This document shows, piece after piece, positions 53,463-63,345 of a DNA stretch of 64,000 bases (position 1 is its first letter; every line of letters starts with the position of its first letter). The stretch lies in assembly GCF_000244915.1 (NCBI RefSeq), contig NZ_CM001442.1, forward strand, positions 3,658,001 to 3,722,000, in the 5' to 3' direction. Made by a program: the position numbers and the translations under genes. A model generated the notes under the pieces. The model made no database searches. It was not told where the DNA came from and saw nothing but the letters and a program-made list of their open reading frames with translations. Source of the DNA: Bradyrhizobium sp. WSM471 (GTDB taxonomy: Bacteria > Pseudomonadota > Alphaproteobacteria > Rhizobiales > Xanthobacteraceae).

Positions 53463-54219
53463 GGCACGCGCAATCACAAAAGCGTTCGGCAGCTTCAAGG
53501 CGGTGGACGACGCCTCCGTGACTTTGGAGCAGGGCGACATCCTCGGCCTGATCGGCCCGAATGGCGCGGGCAAGTCCACCTTCTTCAATTGCCTGACTGG
53601 CGATCTCAAGACCACTTCGGGCCGTGTCCTGTTCGAGGGTCGCGACATCACCGACTTCACGCCGGAACTGCGCGCCGGGCTTGGGCTCGCTCGTACCTTC
53701 CAGGTGCCGCAGACCTTTGAGGGCATGACGGTGCTGGAAAACGTCATGATCGGCGCGTTCCTGCGCACCTCGCATCGCAAGGACGCCGAGACCAGAGCGC
53801 GCGCGGTGCTCGAGCGCGTCGGCATGATCAGGCTTGCGGATGCGCCGGCGCGCTCGCTCGGCACGCCCGGTCGCAAGAGGCTGGAGATCGCGCGGGCGCT
53901 GGCAACCGAACCGAAGGTGCTTCTGCTCGACGAAGCCATGGCCGGCCTCAACGCCCATGAGGTGAGGCTCGCCATCGACCTCGTGCGCGACATCCATCGT
54001 TCCGGCATCACGCTCGTGATCGTCGAGCACATCATGGAAGTGATCATGTCGCTCGCCAGCCGCGTGATGGTGTTCCACCAGGGCAAGGAGATCGCCCGCG
54101 GCTCGCCGCGCGAGGTGACCTCCAACCCGGCGGTGATCGAGGCCTATCTCGGCAAGCGCGCAGCCAAGGCGGCCGCCGGCCACACGCCGGTCGAACTGAT
54201 GGGCGGGCCGGACCTATGA
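53452..54219 (+). CDS. livG: Liv-type ABC transporter ATP-binding protein LivG (second operon)
   Basis: A 255-residue ATPase. Walker A is GPNGAGKSTFF near residue 38, Q-loop GLARTFQVPQTFEGMTVLEN, signature LGTPGRKRLEIARAL (a divergent but known form for LivG), Walker B VLLLDEAMAGLN, and switch histidine in VEHIMEVIM. The end, SNPAVIEAYLGKRAAK, is standard. Stop overlaps the livF start as ATGA. Its signature differs from that of the first LivG, so the two genes are not recent copies. Confidence 0.95.
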   Translation: MLLEARAITKAFGSFKAVDDASVTLEQGDILGLIGPNGAGKSTFFNCLTGDLKTTSGRVLFEGRDITDFTPELRAGLGLARTFQVPQTFEGMTVLENVMIGAFLRTSHRKDAETRARAVLERVGMIRLADAPARSLGTPGRKRLEIARALATEPKVLLLDEAMAGLNAHEVRLAIDLVRDIHRSGITLVIVEHIMEVIMSLASRVMVFHQGKEIARGSPREVTSNPAVIEAYLGKRAAKAAAGHTPVELMGGPDL

Positions 54220-54935
54220 ACGGGCCGTTGCTGCGGATCGAGCACCTCGAGGTGCGCTACGGCGATCTCATCGGCGTGTCCGACGTCTCGCTGGAGGTTC
54301 CCGAAGGCAGCGTGGTCGCGCTGCTCGGCTCCAATGGTGGCGGCAAGACCACGACGCTGAACGCGATCGCCGGCCTCATTCCCGTGCATTCCGGATCGAT
54401 CCGCTTTCGCGGCGATGACATTGCCGGCGAGAGGGCGTTTGCGATCGTGCGCAAGGGGCTGGCGCTGTCGCCGGAAGGCTGGCGGCTGTTCGTGCAGCAG
54501 AGCGTCGAAAACAATTTGATGCTTGGCGCAACGCCGCTGCGCGACAAGTCGCGCCAGGCCACGCTGCTCGAACGTGTCTACGAGATCTTTCCGCGCCTGA
54601 AGGAACGCCGCAACCAGCGTGCCGGCACCATGTCCGGTGGCGAACGGCAGATGCTCGCGGTCGGGCGCGCGCTGATGAGCGACCCGAAGCTGTTGATGCT
54701 GGATGAACCTTCGCTCGGTCTCGCGCCGGCGGTGGTCGAGTCCATGTACGAGACGTTCGGCCGCCTGCATCGCGAAGGCCTGACCATTCTGCTCGCCGAG
54801 CAGTCGATCGAGCTCGCACTGGAGGTCTCGGATTTCGCCACGGTGCTCCAGGTCGGCAAGAGCGTGCTGTCAGGCACGGCGGCGGCGCTCGCGGAGGACC
54901 CGCAGGTGCAGAAGGCTTATCTCGGCGTGGACTAA
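54216..54935 (+). CDS. livF: Liv-type ABC transporter ATP-binding protein LivF (second operon)
   Basis: A 239-residue ATPase. Walker A is GSNGGGKTT (residues about 36-44), where the usual GAGKST is GGGKTT. Then LSPEGWRLFVQQSVENNLML, signature MSGGERQMLAVGRALM, Walker B LMLDEPSLGLAP, and the closing VQKAYLGVD. It ends the second liv operon. It overlaps LivG by four bases. No gene follows within 200 bp in the same direction. Confidence 0.95.
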   Translation: MNGPLLRIEHLEVRYGDLIGVSDVSLEVPEGSVVALLGSNGGGKTTTLNAIAGLIPVHSGSIRFRGDDIAGERAFAIVRKGLALSPEGWRLFVQQSVENNLMLGATPLRDKSRQATLLERVYEIFPRLKERRNQRAGTMSGGERQMLAVGRALMSDPKLLMLDEPSLGLAPAVVESMYETFGRLHREGLTILLAEQSIELALEVSDFATVLQVGKSVLSGTAAALAEDPQVQKAYLGVD

Positions 54936-55110
54936 CTGATTTCCACCATGGCTTGCAGCAGAAGAGGGGTGGCGCGCAGCTTCTACGTCGGCTAGGGCCA
55001 TCTCGTGCATGCCCCAACATCGGCGGCAGTCACCAGATCATCCGCCTGGGCGCAAGACGCCGTCAGGTTCGCGTCGAGAAAAAGCGTCAAAAGAAGAGGC
55101 TGGAGCTCCG

Positions 55111-55131
55111 TTCCGTTCCGTCGGAACGGAA
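55111..55131. repeat. Perfect 10-1-10 palindrome
   Basis: TTCCGTTCCG (55111-55120), a central T, then CGGAACGGAA (55122-55131). It lies between the convergent livF and IalB-type genes, 16 bp past the latter's stop. The hairpin would be stable, but neither strand has a T-tract directly after it, so a bidirectional transcription barrier is only plausible. Confidence 0.5.
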
Positions 55132-55146
55132 ATGGCTCTAGCGGCG

Positions 55147-55719
55147 CTACTTGATCTTATCGTAGGCCGCCGCGAAATCACCGAGCGGCATCGGGATCGC
55201 GATCGTTTCCTTGGCCATGTTCTGGAACGAGACCTTGAGTTGCTTGCCCGACCGCAAGGTCGCAAGCAGGTCCGGTGCGATCGGCGTCGAGGCGTAGCAT
55301 CCGCGGTTCTCGCAGGTCTGGATCTGGAGATCGACCGTCTTGCCCTCGTCGACCTGGAGCTTGGCGCCGATGGGAAGGTTGAGGCCGAGCGGCAATTGCA
55401 GCAGCGCCACCGGCGTGCGGGTGTCGGGCGCGACACGGATGTTGATCAGGACGATGGTCTGGCCGGTCTTGGTCAGCACCGCGTTCTGCTCCATCGCGCA
55501 TTCGAGCGGCGCGTCGCGGCTGACGCTGGTGCAGCGCACGACCCAGCCGGGCTGCTGCGCCGGAGCGCCGTCAGCCTGCGGGTGCGTCGGAGCCGGCGCG
55601 GGCTGTGCCGCCGGAGCAGAGGGAGCCGCGCTCTTCTTGGCGCCCTGCTGGGCATGCGCGGCACCCGCCGACAACAGGACAGCGGCGGCAAGGGCGACAA
55701 GTCTGGATTGCATGGGCAT
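55147..55719 (-). CDS. Invasion-associated locus B (IalB) family secreted protein
   Basis: A 190-residue periplasmic protein with a signal peptide (VALAAAVLLSAGAAHAQ). It has a Pro/Ala-rich linker (residues 27-55) and an IalB domain: WVVRCTSVSRDAPLECAMEQ, INIRVAPDTRTPVALLQLPL, then LPIGAKLQVDEG, QTCENRGCYASTPIAPDLL and IPMPLGDFAAAYDKIK. Four cysteines should form two disulfides. The name comes from Bartonella, but the family is common in free-living rhizobia with no clear invasion role. Starts at 55719 and 55713 are both possible. It stands apart from the RND genes by 67 bp. Confidence 0.92.
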   Translation of the reverse strand: MPMQSRLVALAAAVLLSAGAAHAQQGAKKSAAPSAPAAQPAPAPTHPQADGAPAQQPGWVVRCTSVSRDAPLECAMEQNAVLTKTGQTIVLINIRVAPDTRTPVALLQLPLGLNLPIGAKLQVDEGKTVDLQIQTCENRGCYASTPIAPDLLATLRSGKQLKVSFQNMAKETIAIPMPLGDFAAAYDKIK

Positions 55720-55785
55720 GGCAAGACCGCGTTCACGTGAACCGAGGGCCTCGCTGTAACGTCGTGAGACGCGCGGTGCAAGCTG

Positions 55786-58700
55786 CTACTCGGCAGCCTC
55801 CTTAACGGTGCCGTGCTCGACTGTCTCGTCGCCTTCGCCGTCACCCTTACGGCCCCAGCCCGAGAACCAGTTGTTGAGCTCGTCGAGATAGAGATAGACG
55901 ACCGGGGTGGTGAACAGCGTCAGCGCCTGGCTGACGATCAGACCGCCGACCATGGCGTAGCCGAGCGGTTGGCGAATTTCGGCGCCGGTGCCGTGGCCGA
56001 GCATCAGCGGCACGCCGCCGAGCAGGGCAGCCATTGTCGTCATCATGATCGGACGGAAGCGCAACAGCGCCGCCTGCCGGATCGATTCCGCCGGCGTCTT
56101 GTGCTCATCGCGCTCAGCGGCGATGGCGAAGTCCACCATCATGATGCCGTTCTTCTTTACGATGCCGATCAGCAGAATGACTCCGATCAAAGCAATGAGG
56201 CTGAACTCGAAGCCCGCCGCCATCAGGATCGCGAGCGCGCCGACGCCTGCCGAGGGCAGGGTCGACAGAATTGTGATCGGATGGATGTAGCTCTCGTAGA
56301 GGATGCCGAGGATCAGATAGACCACGACCAGCGCGGCGAGGATGAGGAGCGGCACGGTGCCGAGCGACTGCTGGAACGCCTGTGCCGTGCCCTGGAAGCT
56401 CGAATTGAGCGTCGGCGGCGCGCCGAGATCGGCCATCGCCTTCTGCACGGCCTCGGTGGCCTGGCCGAGCGCGACGCCCTGGGCGAGGTTGAAGCTGATC
56501 GTGATCGCCGGGAACTGGCCCTGGTGGCTGATCGAGAGCGGGCGAACCGGATCGGTGCTCCAGGTCGCAAACGTCGACAGCGGCACCTGGTCGCCGGTCA
56601 GCGGAGATTTCAGGTAGAGCTTGTTCAGGCTCTCGAGGCTGCCCTGCATCTCCGGCAGGATCTCGAGGATCACCTTGTAGGTGTTGAGCTGGGTGAAATA
56701 CTGCGTGACTTGGCGCTGTCCGAAGGCGTCATACAGCGTGTCGTCGATCAGCTGCGGCTGGATGCCGTAACGCGCAGCCGTATCGCGGTTGATCTTGAGC
56801 TGAACCGTGGTGCCCTGGGTCTGCTGGTCGGTCGCGACGTCGCGCAGTTGCGGCAAGGTCTGCATCTTGGCGAGGATCTTCGGCGCCCAGTCGTTGAGCT
56901 CGGCGAGATCGGCGTCCTGCAGGGTGAACTCGAACTGCGTACGCGTCGGCCGGCCGCCGAGCCGGACGTCCTGGGCCGCCTGCATGTAGAGGCGGGCGCC
57001 GGACACCTTCTCGAGCTTGGGACGCAGCCGCGCGATGATCTGCTGCGCGGAAGCATCGCGCTGGTTGCGCGGCTTCAGCGTGATGAACAGGTTGCCATTG
57101 TTACCGGCCCTCCCGCTGCCGCCGATCGCCATGGCGACGCTGGCAATGTCCGGATCCGCCATGATGACCTTGCCGAGAGCTTCCTGACGCTCCTGCATGG
57201 CCTTGAAGGAAATATCCTGAGAGGCCTCGGAAGTCGCAGTGATCAGGCCAACGTCCTGCTGCGGAAAGAAGCCCTTCGGGATCAGCACGAACAGATAGAC
57301 CGACAGGGCAAGAGTCGCGAAAAAGATCGCGAGCGTGGTGCGGCGCCAGCTCAGGGCGTGGTCGAGCACCCATTCGTATCCGCGCAGCATCGCATCGAAG
57401 CCGCGCTCGCTCCACTGGTAGAACTTGCCGTGGGTGACCTCGCCATGGGCGCGCAGGAAGCGCGAGGCCATCATCGGGGTCAGGGTCAGCGACACGAACA
57501 TCGAGACGAAGATCGTCATCGCCAGCACGACGGCGAATTCGCGGAACAGGCGCCCGATGATCCCGCCCATCAGCAGCAGCGGAATCAGGACCGCGACCAG
57601 CGAGATGCTGATCGACACGATGGTGAAGCCGATTTCCTTCGAGCCCTTGAAGGCCGCCGCCATCGGCGATTCGCCTTCCTCGATGTAGCGCGTGATGTTC
57701 TCGAGCATCACGATGGCGTCGTCGACGACGAATCCGACCGCGATGGTGAGCGCCATCAGCGACAGATTGTCGAGCGAATAGCCGAATACCCACATCAGCG
57801 CGCAGGCGCCCAGCAACGCCAGCGGCACCGTGATGGTGGGAATGACGGTTGCCCAGAAGCTGCGCAGGAAGATGAAGATGACCATGACCACCAGCGCAAT
57901 GGTCAGTAGCAGCGTGAACTGGACGTCTTCGACCGCGGCGCGGATCGTGGTGGTGCGGTCGCTGATCACCTCGATCTTGATCGCGGGCGGGATCGCTGCG
58001 ACGAGGCGAGGCAACGTCGCCTTGATCCGATCGACGGTCTCGATGACGTTGGCGCCGGGCTGCTTGAACACCACCAGGAACACGCCGCGCTTGCCGTTGG
58101 CCCAGGCCGCCTGCTTGGCGTCCTCGGGGCCGCTGACCGCCTGGCCGATGTCGCGGATACGCAAGGGACCGCCGTTGCGATAGGCGATGATGACGTCGTT
58201 CCAGTCCTTGGCCTGGGTGAGCTGGTCGTTGGCGTAGATCGTGTAGGCACGCTTCGGGCCGTCAATGTTGCCCTTTGGGCTGTCGACCGTGGTGATCGCG
58301 ATCTGGCTGCGCACGTCCTCCATCGACAGGCCCTTGGCGACGAGTTTCGCCGGGTCGATCTGAATGCGGATGGAGGGCTTTTGCTGGCCGCCGATGAAGA
58401 CCTGCGCCACGCCCGAGAGCTGGCTGATCTGCTGGGCGAGCTGGGCATCGACCGCGTCGCTGACGCTGGTCAGCGGCATTGTCTCAGAGGTTGCCGACAA
58501 CAGCAGGATCGGCGCGTCGGCCGGGTTGACCTTGCGGTAGGTCGGCGGCGAGGGCAGGTTCTTCGGCAGCTGACCGCTCGCTGCGTTGATGGCGCCCTGC
58601 ACGTCGTTGGCGGCGCCGTCGATGCTGCGGTTGAGGTCGAACTGGATGGTGATCGACGCGGTGCCCAGATAGCTCGTCGAGGTCATCTGGGCGATGCCCG

Positions 58701-58932
58701 GGATCTGGGCGAATTGCCGTTCGAGCGGCTGGGCCACCGACGAGGCCATGGTCTCCGGGCTGCCGCCCGGCAGATTGGCGGTGATCTGGATGGTCGGGAA
58801 GTCCACCTGCGGCAGGGGCGCGACGGGCAGCAGGGGATAGGCGACGAGACCGACGAAGAGAATGCCGGCCATCAGCAGCGAGGTGCCGATGGGATAACGG
58901 ATGAAAGGTGCCGAAATCCCGCCCGCGTTCAT
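55786..58932 (-). CDS. RND efflux pump, MdtB/MdtC-like
   Basis: A 1048-residue inner-membrane antiporter of the MdtB/C branch. The N-terminus reads APFIRYPIGTSLLMAGILFV and PVAPLPQVDFPTIQITANLP. SSVAQPLERQFAQIPGIAQM, AVGFVVDDAIVMLENITRYI (proton-relay aspartates), LPKGFFPQQDVGLITATSEA and a C-terminal LIGIVKKNGIMMVDFAIAAE follow. Only one pump gene is seen, whereas E. coli has two (MdtB, MdtC); a single homotrimer is expected here. The start overlaps the adaptor stop as ATGA. A long frame on the opposite strand is an artefact. Confidence 0.95.
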   Translation of the reverse strand: MNAGGISAPFIRYPIGTSLLMAGILFVGLVAYPLLPVAPLPQVDFPTIQITANLPGGSPETMASSVAQPLERQFAQIPGIAQMTSTSYLGTASITIQFDLNRSIDGAANDVQGAINAASGQLPKNLPSPPTYRKVNPADAPILLLSATSETMPLTSVSDAVDAQLAQQISQLSGVAQVFIGGQQKPSIRIQIDPAKLVAKGLSMEDVRSQIAITTVDSPKGNIDGPKRAYTIYANDQLTQAKDWNDVIIAYRNGGPLRIRDIGQAVSGPEDAKQAAWANGKRGVFLVVFKQPGANVIETVDRIKATLPRLVAAIPPAIKIEVISDRTTTIRAAVEDVQFTLLLTIALVVMVIFIFLRSFWATVIPTITVPLALLGACALMWVFGYSLDNLSLMALTIAVGFVVDDAIVMLENITRYIEEGESPMAAAFKGSKEIGFTIVSISISLVAVLIPLLLMGGIIGRLFREFAVVLAMTIFVSMFVSLTLTPMMASRFLRAHGEVTHGKFYQWSERGFDAMLRGYEWVLDHALSWRRTTLAIFFATLALSVYLFVLIPKGFFPQQDVGLITATSEASQDISFKAMQERQEALGKVIMADPDIASVAMAIGGSGRAGNNGNLFITLKPRNQRDASAQQIIARLRPKLEKVSGARLYMQAAQDVRLGGRPTRTQFEFTLQDADLAELNDWAPKILAKMQTLPQLRDVATDQQTQGTTVQLKINRDTAARYGIQPQLIDDTLYDAFGQRQVTQYFTQLNTYKVILEILPEMQGSLESLNKLYLKSPLTGDQVPLSTFATWSTDPVRPLSISHQGQFPAITISFNLAQGVALGQATEAVQKAMADLGAPPTLNSSFQGTAQAFQQSLGTVPLLILAALVVVYLILGILYESYIHPITILSTLPSAGVGALAILMAAGFEFSLIALIGVILLIGIVKKNGIMMVDFAIAAERDEHKTPAESIRQAALLRFRPIMMTTMAALLGGVPLMLGHGTGAEIRQPLGYAMVGGLIVSQALTLFTTPVVYLYLDELNNWFSGWGRKGDGEGDETVEHGTVKEAAE

Positions 58933-60101
58933 TCCCGTCGAACCTTGTTCTGGGCCGGATCCGTACTCGCCACGGCCGTGGAGACGAGGCTTCCGGGCTG
59001 GACCTTGAATTGGCCGCCGGTGATTACCTGCTGCCCGGGCGTGAGCCCTTCGTCGACGACCGAACGTCCGTCGATGGCGTAGCTGACCTTGATCTTGTGC
59101 ACCTCAGCCTTGTTGTCCTGATTGACGGTATAGGCGTAGAGGCCGTTGGTGGAGTGCTGGACCGCGTCATCCGGGACAACGGTCGCATCCTTCAGGGTGC
59201 GCACCAGCAGGCGGGTCGACACCGACTGCCCGGGCCACAGCGCGTGGTCCTTGTTGTCGAACACCGCCTTGAGCCGGATCGTGCCGCTGCTGGTGTCGAC
59301 CTGGTTGTTGATGACCGCGAGCTTGCCCTCGGCCAGCGTCTTCTTGCCGTCGGTCGTGAAGGCGATCACCCTGAGCGCGCCGGCCTTCTGGCCCTCGCTG
59401 ATATAGGGCAGCTGATCCTCCGGCGCGGTGAAGATCACCGAGATCGGCTCGACCTGCGAGATTGTGACGATGCCGGTCTGCGTCGAGGAATTGACGATGT
59501 TGCCGACGTCGACCTGGCGCAGGCCCGCGACGCCGGTGATCGGCGCCTTGACCTGGGTGTAGTCAAGCTGGGTCTGCGCGTTGGAGATCGAAGCTTCGTC
59601 GGCCGCGATTTGCGCGGTGAGCTGGGCGACCGTGGAGCGCTGGGTATCGACCCGCTGCGCGGTGGCGAATTCGCCGAGCTTCATGGCGCGCTGGAGCTCG
59701 AGATTGGCGTTGGCCAGATTTGCCTCGTCCTGGGCCTTCTTGGCCTTGGCCTGGTCGAGCGTGGCCTGATAGGGGCGGGGATCGATCGAGGCGAGTAGCT
59801 CGCCCTCCTTGACGATCTGGCCTTCGGTGAAGGCGATCTTGTCGATTTGGCCGTCCACCCTGGTCCGGACTTGGACGGTGTTGAAGCCCGCAACCGTGCC
59901 GAGACCGGTCAGGTAGACCGGAAAGTCCATCTTCTGGACCGGCGAAACGCTCACGGGGACGGCGGGCGGGCGCTGCGGCCCCTTCTGTGCGGTCTGGGTT
60001 TTTCCGGCGTCGGGCGAGCCGAATTTCTGCCAACCATAGTAACCCGCGGAGGCCACGGCCGCGATGATCAGAATCCAGAGGATCGGCCGGGACTTTTTCA
60101 T
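58929..60101 (-). CDS. RND efflux periplasmic adaptor, MdtA-like
   Basis: A 390-residue membrane fusion protein with an N-terminal anchor (PILWILIIAAVASAGYYG). It has a proline-rich linker, then GTVAGFNTVQVRTRVDGQID followed by FTEGQIVKEGELLASIDPRP (lipoyl half), the hairpin region with DTQRSTVAQLTAQIAADEAS, and RQVDVGNIVNSS. The end is EGLTPGQQVITGGQFKVQPG. These match MdtA. It precedes its pump by a 4-nt overlap. No outer-membrane channel or regulator gene is adjacent. Confidence 0.94.
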   Translation of the reverse strand: MKKSRPILWILIIAAVASAGYYGWQKFGSPDAGKTQTAQKGPQRPPAVPVSVSPVQKMDFPVYLTGLGTVAGFNTVQVRTRVDGQIDKIAFTEGQIVKEGELLASIDPRPYQATLDQAKAKKAQDEANLANANLELQRAMKLGEFATAQRVDTQRSTVAQLTAQIAADEASISNAQTQLDYTQVKAPITGVAGLRQVDVGNIVNSSTQTGIVTISQVEPISVIFTAPEDQLPYISEGQKAGALRVIAFTTDGKKTLAEGKLAVINNQVDTSSGTIRLKAVFDNKDHALWPGQSVSTRLLVRTLKDATVVPDDAVQHSTNGLYAYTVNQDNKAEVHKIKVSYAIDGRSVVDEGLTPGQQVITGGQFKVQPGSLVSTAVASTDPAQNKVRRE

Positions 60102-60477
60102 ATCGTCTCGTGTCGGCTCTTATGCCTTAAACTACGAATTATGGGGCAATCATAGGGTTCCAGCGCGCCTGTATAATACACGCCAAGTTCCAGTGTAAAC
60201 AGCACTATCGGTTGAGAATCCTAAACAATTGGAAAGCTTTGCACCGGTTAGGCAGCTCCGTGTCACTACGGTGTGCAGTGCTGCATTCTCCCGTCAGGAA
60301 CGATCAGCGTGCAAAGTTTGTGCAATGCTCGAAAGCGGTGTGCTCTGGACTGAGCGGCGCCGCGCATGGGCCGCGAGGCGACGGCTCGCAAGAACGGTTC
60401 TAAATCGTGCGGAGGTCGTTTCGGTTGTCAGGAAAACCGGCATCGGTCATATCGGCGCGCCACAACGGGAGCGCAGC
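60102..60477. other. Divergent intergenic region with no gene
   Basis: The 376 bp separate the MdtA-like adaptor from a small gene. A minus-strand promoter is plausible, with TTTACA (plus 60194-60199) and TATTAT (plus 60173-60178). An AGAACGGTTCTAAA element lies at 60391-60404. Frames crossing this region upstream of 60478 lack ribosome sites. Confidence 0.4.
60391..60404. promoter_or_regulatory. TTTAGAA-type palindrome before the small gene
   Basis: AGAACGGTTCTAAA contains AGAAC/GTTCT arms and, on the minus strand, TTTAGAAC. The same TTTAGAA core is repeated three times before the siderophore receptor, suggesting a shared iron-type regulator such as Irr. Confidence 0.35.
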
Positions 60478-60717
60478 ATGGACGAACTGAACGGCAAGCT
60501 GATCGCGTGTCAGATCCTGATCACGGGACTGATCGCACGCGTCGCCAACGAGCAGCGTGATCCCTTGCGCTTTCTCACTGACTTCCGCGACGAGATCAGA
60601 GCAGTCGTCAACGGCGTCAACATCGCTGGCATGGACGATAGCGATCGCGTGCGCGCGGTGGCGCGGAAGACCGTCGATGAATTGTTCTCGCTGATGAAGC
60701 CGCCGAGCAGCGATTGA
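60478..60717 (+). CDS. Small hypothetical protein
   Basis: A 79-residue protein starting with GGGAG upstream of the ATG. It is helical and mostly soluble: MDELNGKLIACQILITGLIA followed by RVANEQRDPLRFLTDFRDEI, then VAGMDDSDRVRAVARKTVDE-like wording (NIAGMDDSDRVRAVARKTVD). No signal peptide is clear. Similar short proteins are found in Bradyrhizobium as hypothetical. The closeness to a TTTAGAA palindrome and to the TonB receptor suggests iron control; function unknown. Confidence 0.66.
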   Translation: MDELNGKLIACQILITGLIARVANEQRDPLRFLTDFRDEIRAVVNGVNIAGMDDSDRVRAVARKTVDELFSLMKPPSSD

Positions 60718-60762
60718 CGACGCGCGCGCGACCGCCGGATTTTGCAGCATTTTCGCGCTCTC

Positions 60763-60825
60763 TTTAGAACGACTCCAATCCTGTTTTAGAACGATTTCAA
60801 ACTGCAGTTTAGAATCGCTTTGATC
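60763..60825 (+). promoter_or_regulatory. Three tandem TTTAGAA repeats upstream of the siderophore receptor
   Basis: Copies TTTAGAACGACTCCAA (60763), TTTAGAACGATTTCAA (60785) and TTTAGAATCGCTTTGA (60808) start 22 and 23 bp apart, about two helical turns. Between copies two and three lies the perfect palindrome AAACTGCAGTTT (60799-60810). TTTAGAA resembles rhizobial Irr/iron-control elements. The receptor start is about 90 bp downstream. Confidence 0.6.
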
Positions 60826-60913
60826 TGGACTTATTCAAGGGTTCTCGCGGCTTACTCGCATTGACCCGCTATTTTACGGCCGATACCAACACTCCAATCG
60901 CTCATCGAAGTGA

Positions 60914-63343
60914 ATGGGCGAACAGGAATATGGGGCGTGTTTGGTAATGGGGCAGGTGGTCGCACCGAAGTCGTTGCGTTCGGTCGCAGCATTCGATGAA
61001 AAGTTCACGGGCGTTTCCGGCAAGAAGGTCTCCGCTGTCGCGGGCCTGATCGCGGCAGCATCGGTGTCGAGCGGCGCGGAGGCGCAGCAATCGAATCTGC
61101 CCCCAGTAACAGTCGACGCGCCGGTCGCGCGTCCGCGCCCGGTGGCTTCGAAGCCGACGGCGGACCAGGTCCGCGCGCGCAATGCGCTTCGCCGCGCCGC
61201 GCAGCGGCAGCAGGCGGCGCAGCAGACCGCTCCTACCACGCCGGCCGGCGAAGTCGACCGCAATCCGTATTCCGATCCGGCGGCGCCCTACAAGGTCGAC
61301 CACGTCCAGGCCTCCGGCAAATTTCCCGAGCCGATGCTGAACACGCCGAAGACCATCACCGTGCTCAGCAAGGAAGTGCTCGAGGACAAGAACGCCACGA
61401 CGTTGAAGGAGATCGGGCGCTCGACCGCCGGCGTGACGCTGGGATCGGGGGAAGGCGGCAACGCGTTCGGAGACCGGTTCTTCATTCGCGGCTTCGATGC
61501 GCGCAACGACGTCTTCATCGACGGTATCCGTGATCCCGCGGTCTCGATCCGCGAGAACTTCTTCACCGAGCAGATCGAGATCCTGCGCGGCCCGGCGTCG
61601 TCCTACGCCGGCCGCGGCACCGCCGGCGGCGCCATCAACATCGTCACCAAGCAGGCTGGCGACGTCAATTTCAAGCGAATGGATACCGAGTTCGGCACCG
61701 ACAGGACCAAGCGGGTCACGCTCGATGTCAACCAGGTCATCGATCCCGCCTTTTCGGTGCGCGCCGGCGGCCTGTTTCAGGACGCCAACGTCGCCGGCCG
61801 CGATTACGTGACCGACAATCGCTGGGGCAGCTTCATCTCCACCAAGTACACCCCGACCAACGACATCAAGATCACGACGAACTACGTCCACACCGACCTC
61901 AGCGGCTACCCTGATTTCGGCGTGCCCTACTACAAGCAGGGCAACGTGCCGGTGACCTCGGCCGGCATTCCGCGTGGCAACTGGTACGGCTTCCTCAACC
62001 GCGACTTCCAGACCGCGCGGCAGGATTTCGGCACCGGCACGATCGAGTACAAGGTCAACGAGGCCATCACGCTGAGCAGCAAGGTGCGCGGCGAGCATTC
62101 GCTGCTGAACTATATCGGCACGCTGCCGCAGAACCCGAACACGACCGGCTCCAATCCGCTGCTCTGGACCACGACGGCCAGTGCGCAAAGCCGCTACCAG
62201 AACGTGGACGTGTGGGCCAACCAGAACGAGGCCACGTTCAAGCTCGACACCGGCGGGATCAAGCACACCGCGGTGTTCGGCGTCGAATATTCGAACGAGA
62301 ACATCTCGATCGATCGTTACACCGGCCTCTCATCGGAACTGTTCGGCGGCGGCTCGACCAGCAGCGGGGCGGTCACGGGGGTCAACCTCTACTCGCCGCA
62401 GTACACCTACATTCCCTTCAGCAACACGCCGTCGCTGGTCGGAAATCCGACGCGCTATGGCGTCAACACCAGCAGCGTCTACGTCATGGACACCGCGAAC
62501 TGGCAGGACACGATCATCGTCAATGGCGGCGTGCGCTACGATGGCTACAGCCAGAGCTCGTCGACCAACGCAGCCTATCTGAAGCAGAACGCCGATCTCG
62601 TGAATTACAACGTCGGCCTGGTCTACAAGCCGATGTCGATCGGCAGCCTTTATGCGGCCTATGCGACCTCGGCCAATCCGTTCGGATCGGAGCTTGACGC
62701 GACCGGCACCGATTACGGCGGCATTCCCGCCAACACGGCTATCCTGCTCGGGCCGGAGCGCAACAAGGCAGCCGAGCTCGGCACCAAATGGGAGCTGGCG
62801 GATCGCCATTTGCTGGTCAGCGCCGCGCTGTTCCAGACCACGAAGGACAATGCGCGCGAAACCGTCAGCGGCCTGCTGACTTCGGGCGCTGCCTACAGGA
62901 TCCAAGGCATCGATATGGAGGCCGAGGGCAAGATCACCGATCGCTGGAGCATCTTCGGCGGCTTGGTGTTGATGCAATCGAAGGTCACGCAGAGCGGTGT
63001 TGCCTCAAATCTCGGCCTGCAGCTTGCCAACGTGGCCCATCAGTCGTTCAGCATGCTGACCAAGTACAAGTTCGACGACGGCTGGGAGCTTGGCGGTCAG
63101 GCGGTGTACCGTTCGAAGGTGTATGGCGGCACGTTCGCTGCCAATACGGGCAACGAGCTGCCGAGCTACTGGCGCTTCGACGCGTTCGTCGAGAAGAAGA
63201 TCGACAAGAACTGGACGATGAAGTTCTACGCCCAGAACCTCACCAACAAGCTCTATTACGACACGCTCTATCGCAGCGCGGTGCCGTTCGTCGCGGTCGC
63301 GCCGGGGCGGGCGTTCTACCTCATCACGACGGCGAAGTTCTGA
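60914..63343 (+). CDS. TonB-dependent siderophore receptor (Fiu/FcuA-like)
   Basis: An 809-residue outer-membrane receptor. The N-terminal leader is long, with a hydrophobic stretch ([19 protein letters not shown]) at residues 39-57. An Arg/Gln-rich linker follows. The plug has [60 protein letters not shown] and [15 protein letters not shown]. The 22-strand barrel ends with the required terminal aromatic (FYLITTAKF). It takes up a ferric catecholate-type siderophore with energy from TonB, an assignment supported by the PiuC/YbiX gene directly downstream. A start at 60947 is also possible. Confidence 0.93.
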   Translation: MGEQEYGACLVMGQVVAPKSLRSVAAFDEKFTGVSGKKVSAVAGLIAAASVSSGAEAQQSNLPPVTVDAPVARPRPVASKPTADQVRARNALRRAAQRQQAAQQTAPTTPAGEVDRNPYSDPAAPYKVDHVQASGKFPEPMLNTPKTITVLSKEVLEDKNATTLKEIGRSTAGVTLGSGEGGNAFGDRFFIRGFDARNDVFIDGIRDPAVSIRENFFTEQIEILRGPASSYAGRGTAGGAINIVTKQAGDVNFKRMDTEFGTDRTKRVTLDVNQVIDPAFSVRAGGLFQDANVAGRDYVTDNRWGSFISTKYTPTNDIKITTNYVHTDLSGYPDFGVPYYKQGNVPVTSAGIPRGNWYGFLNRDFQTARQDFGTGTIEYKVNEAITLSSKVRGEHSLLNYIGTLPQNPNTTGSNPLLWTTTASAQSRYQNVDVWANQNEATFKLDTGGIKHTAVFGVEYSNENISIDRYTGLSSELFGGGSTSSGAVTGVNLYSPQYTYIPFSNTPSLVGNPTRYGVNTSSVYVMDTANWQDTIIVNGGVRYDGYSQSSSTNAAYLKQNADLVNYNVGLVYKPMSIGSLYAAYATSANPFGSELDATGTDYGGIPANTAILLGPERNKAAELGTKWELADRHLLVSAALFQTTKDNARETVSGLLTSGAAYRIQGIDMEAEGKITDRWSIFGGLVLMQSKVTQSGVASNLGLQLANVAHQSFSMLTKYKFDDGWELGGQAVYRSKVYGGTFAANTGNELPSYWRFDAFVEKKIDKNWTMKFYAQNLTNKLYYDTLYRSAVPFVAVAPGRAFYLITTAKF

Positions 63344-63345
63344 TC

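Noticed and set aside
54953..55141. A possible 62-residue gene between livF and IalB
   Set aside because: Arg/Lys-rich with no ribosome site, and it runs through a perfect palindrome.
55813..57909. A 698-codon plus-strand frame
   Set aside because: Antisense of the MdtB/C-like pump; same compositional artefact, no domain or ribosome site.
60902..62266. A 454-codon minus-strand frame
   Set aside because: Lies opposite the TonB-dependent receptor, whose plug and barrel motifs are unambiguous.
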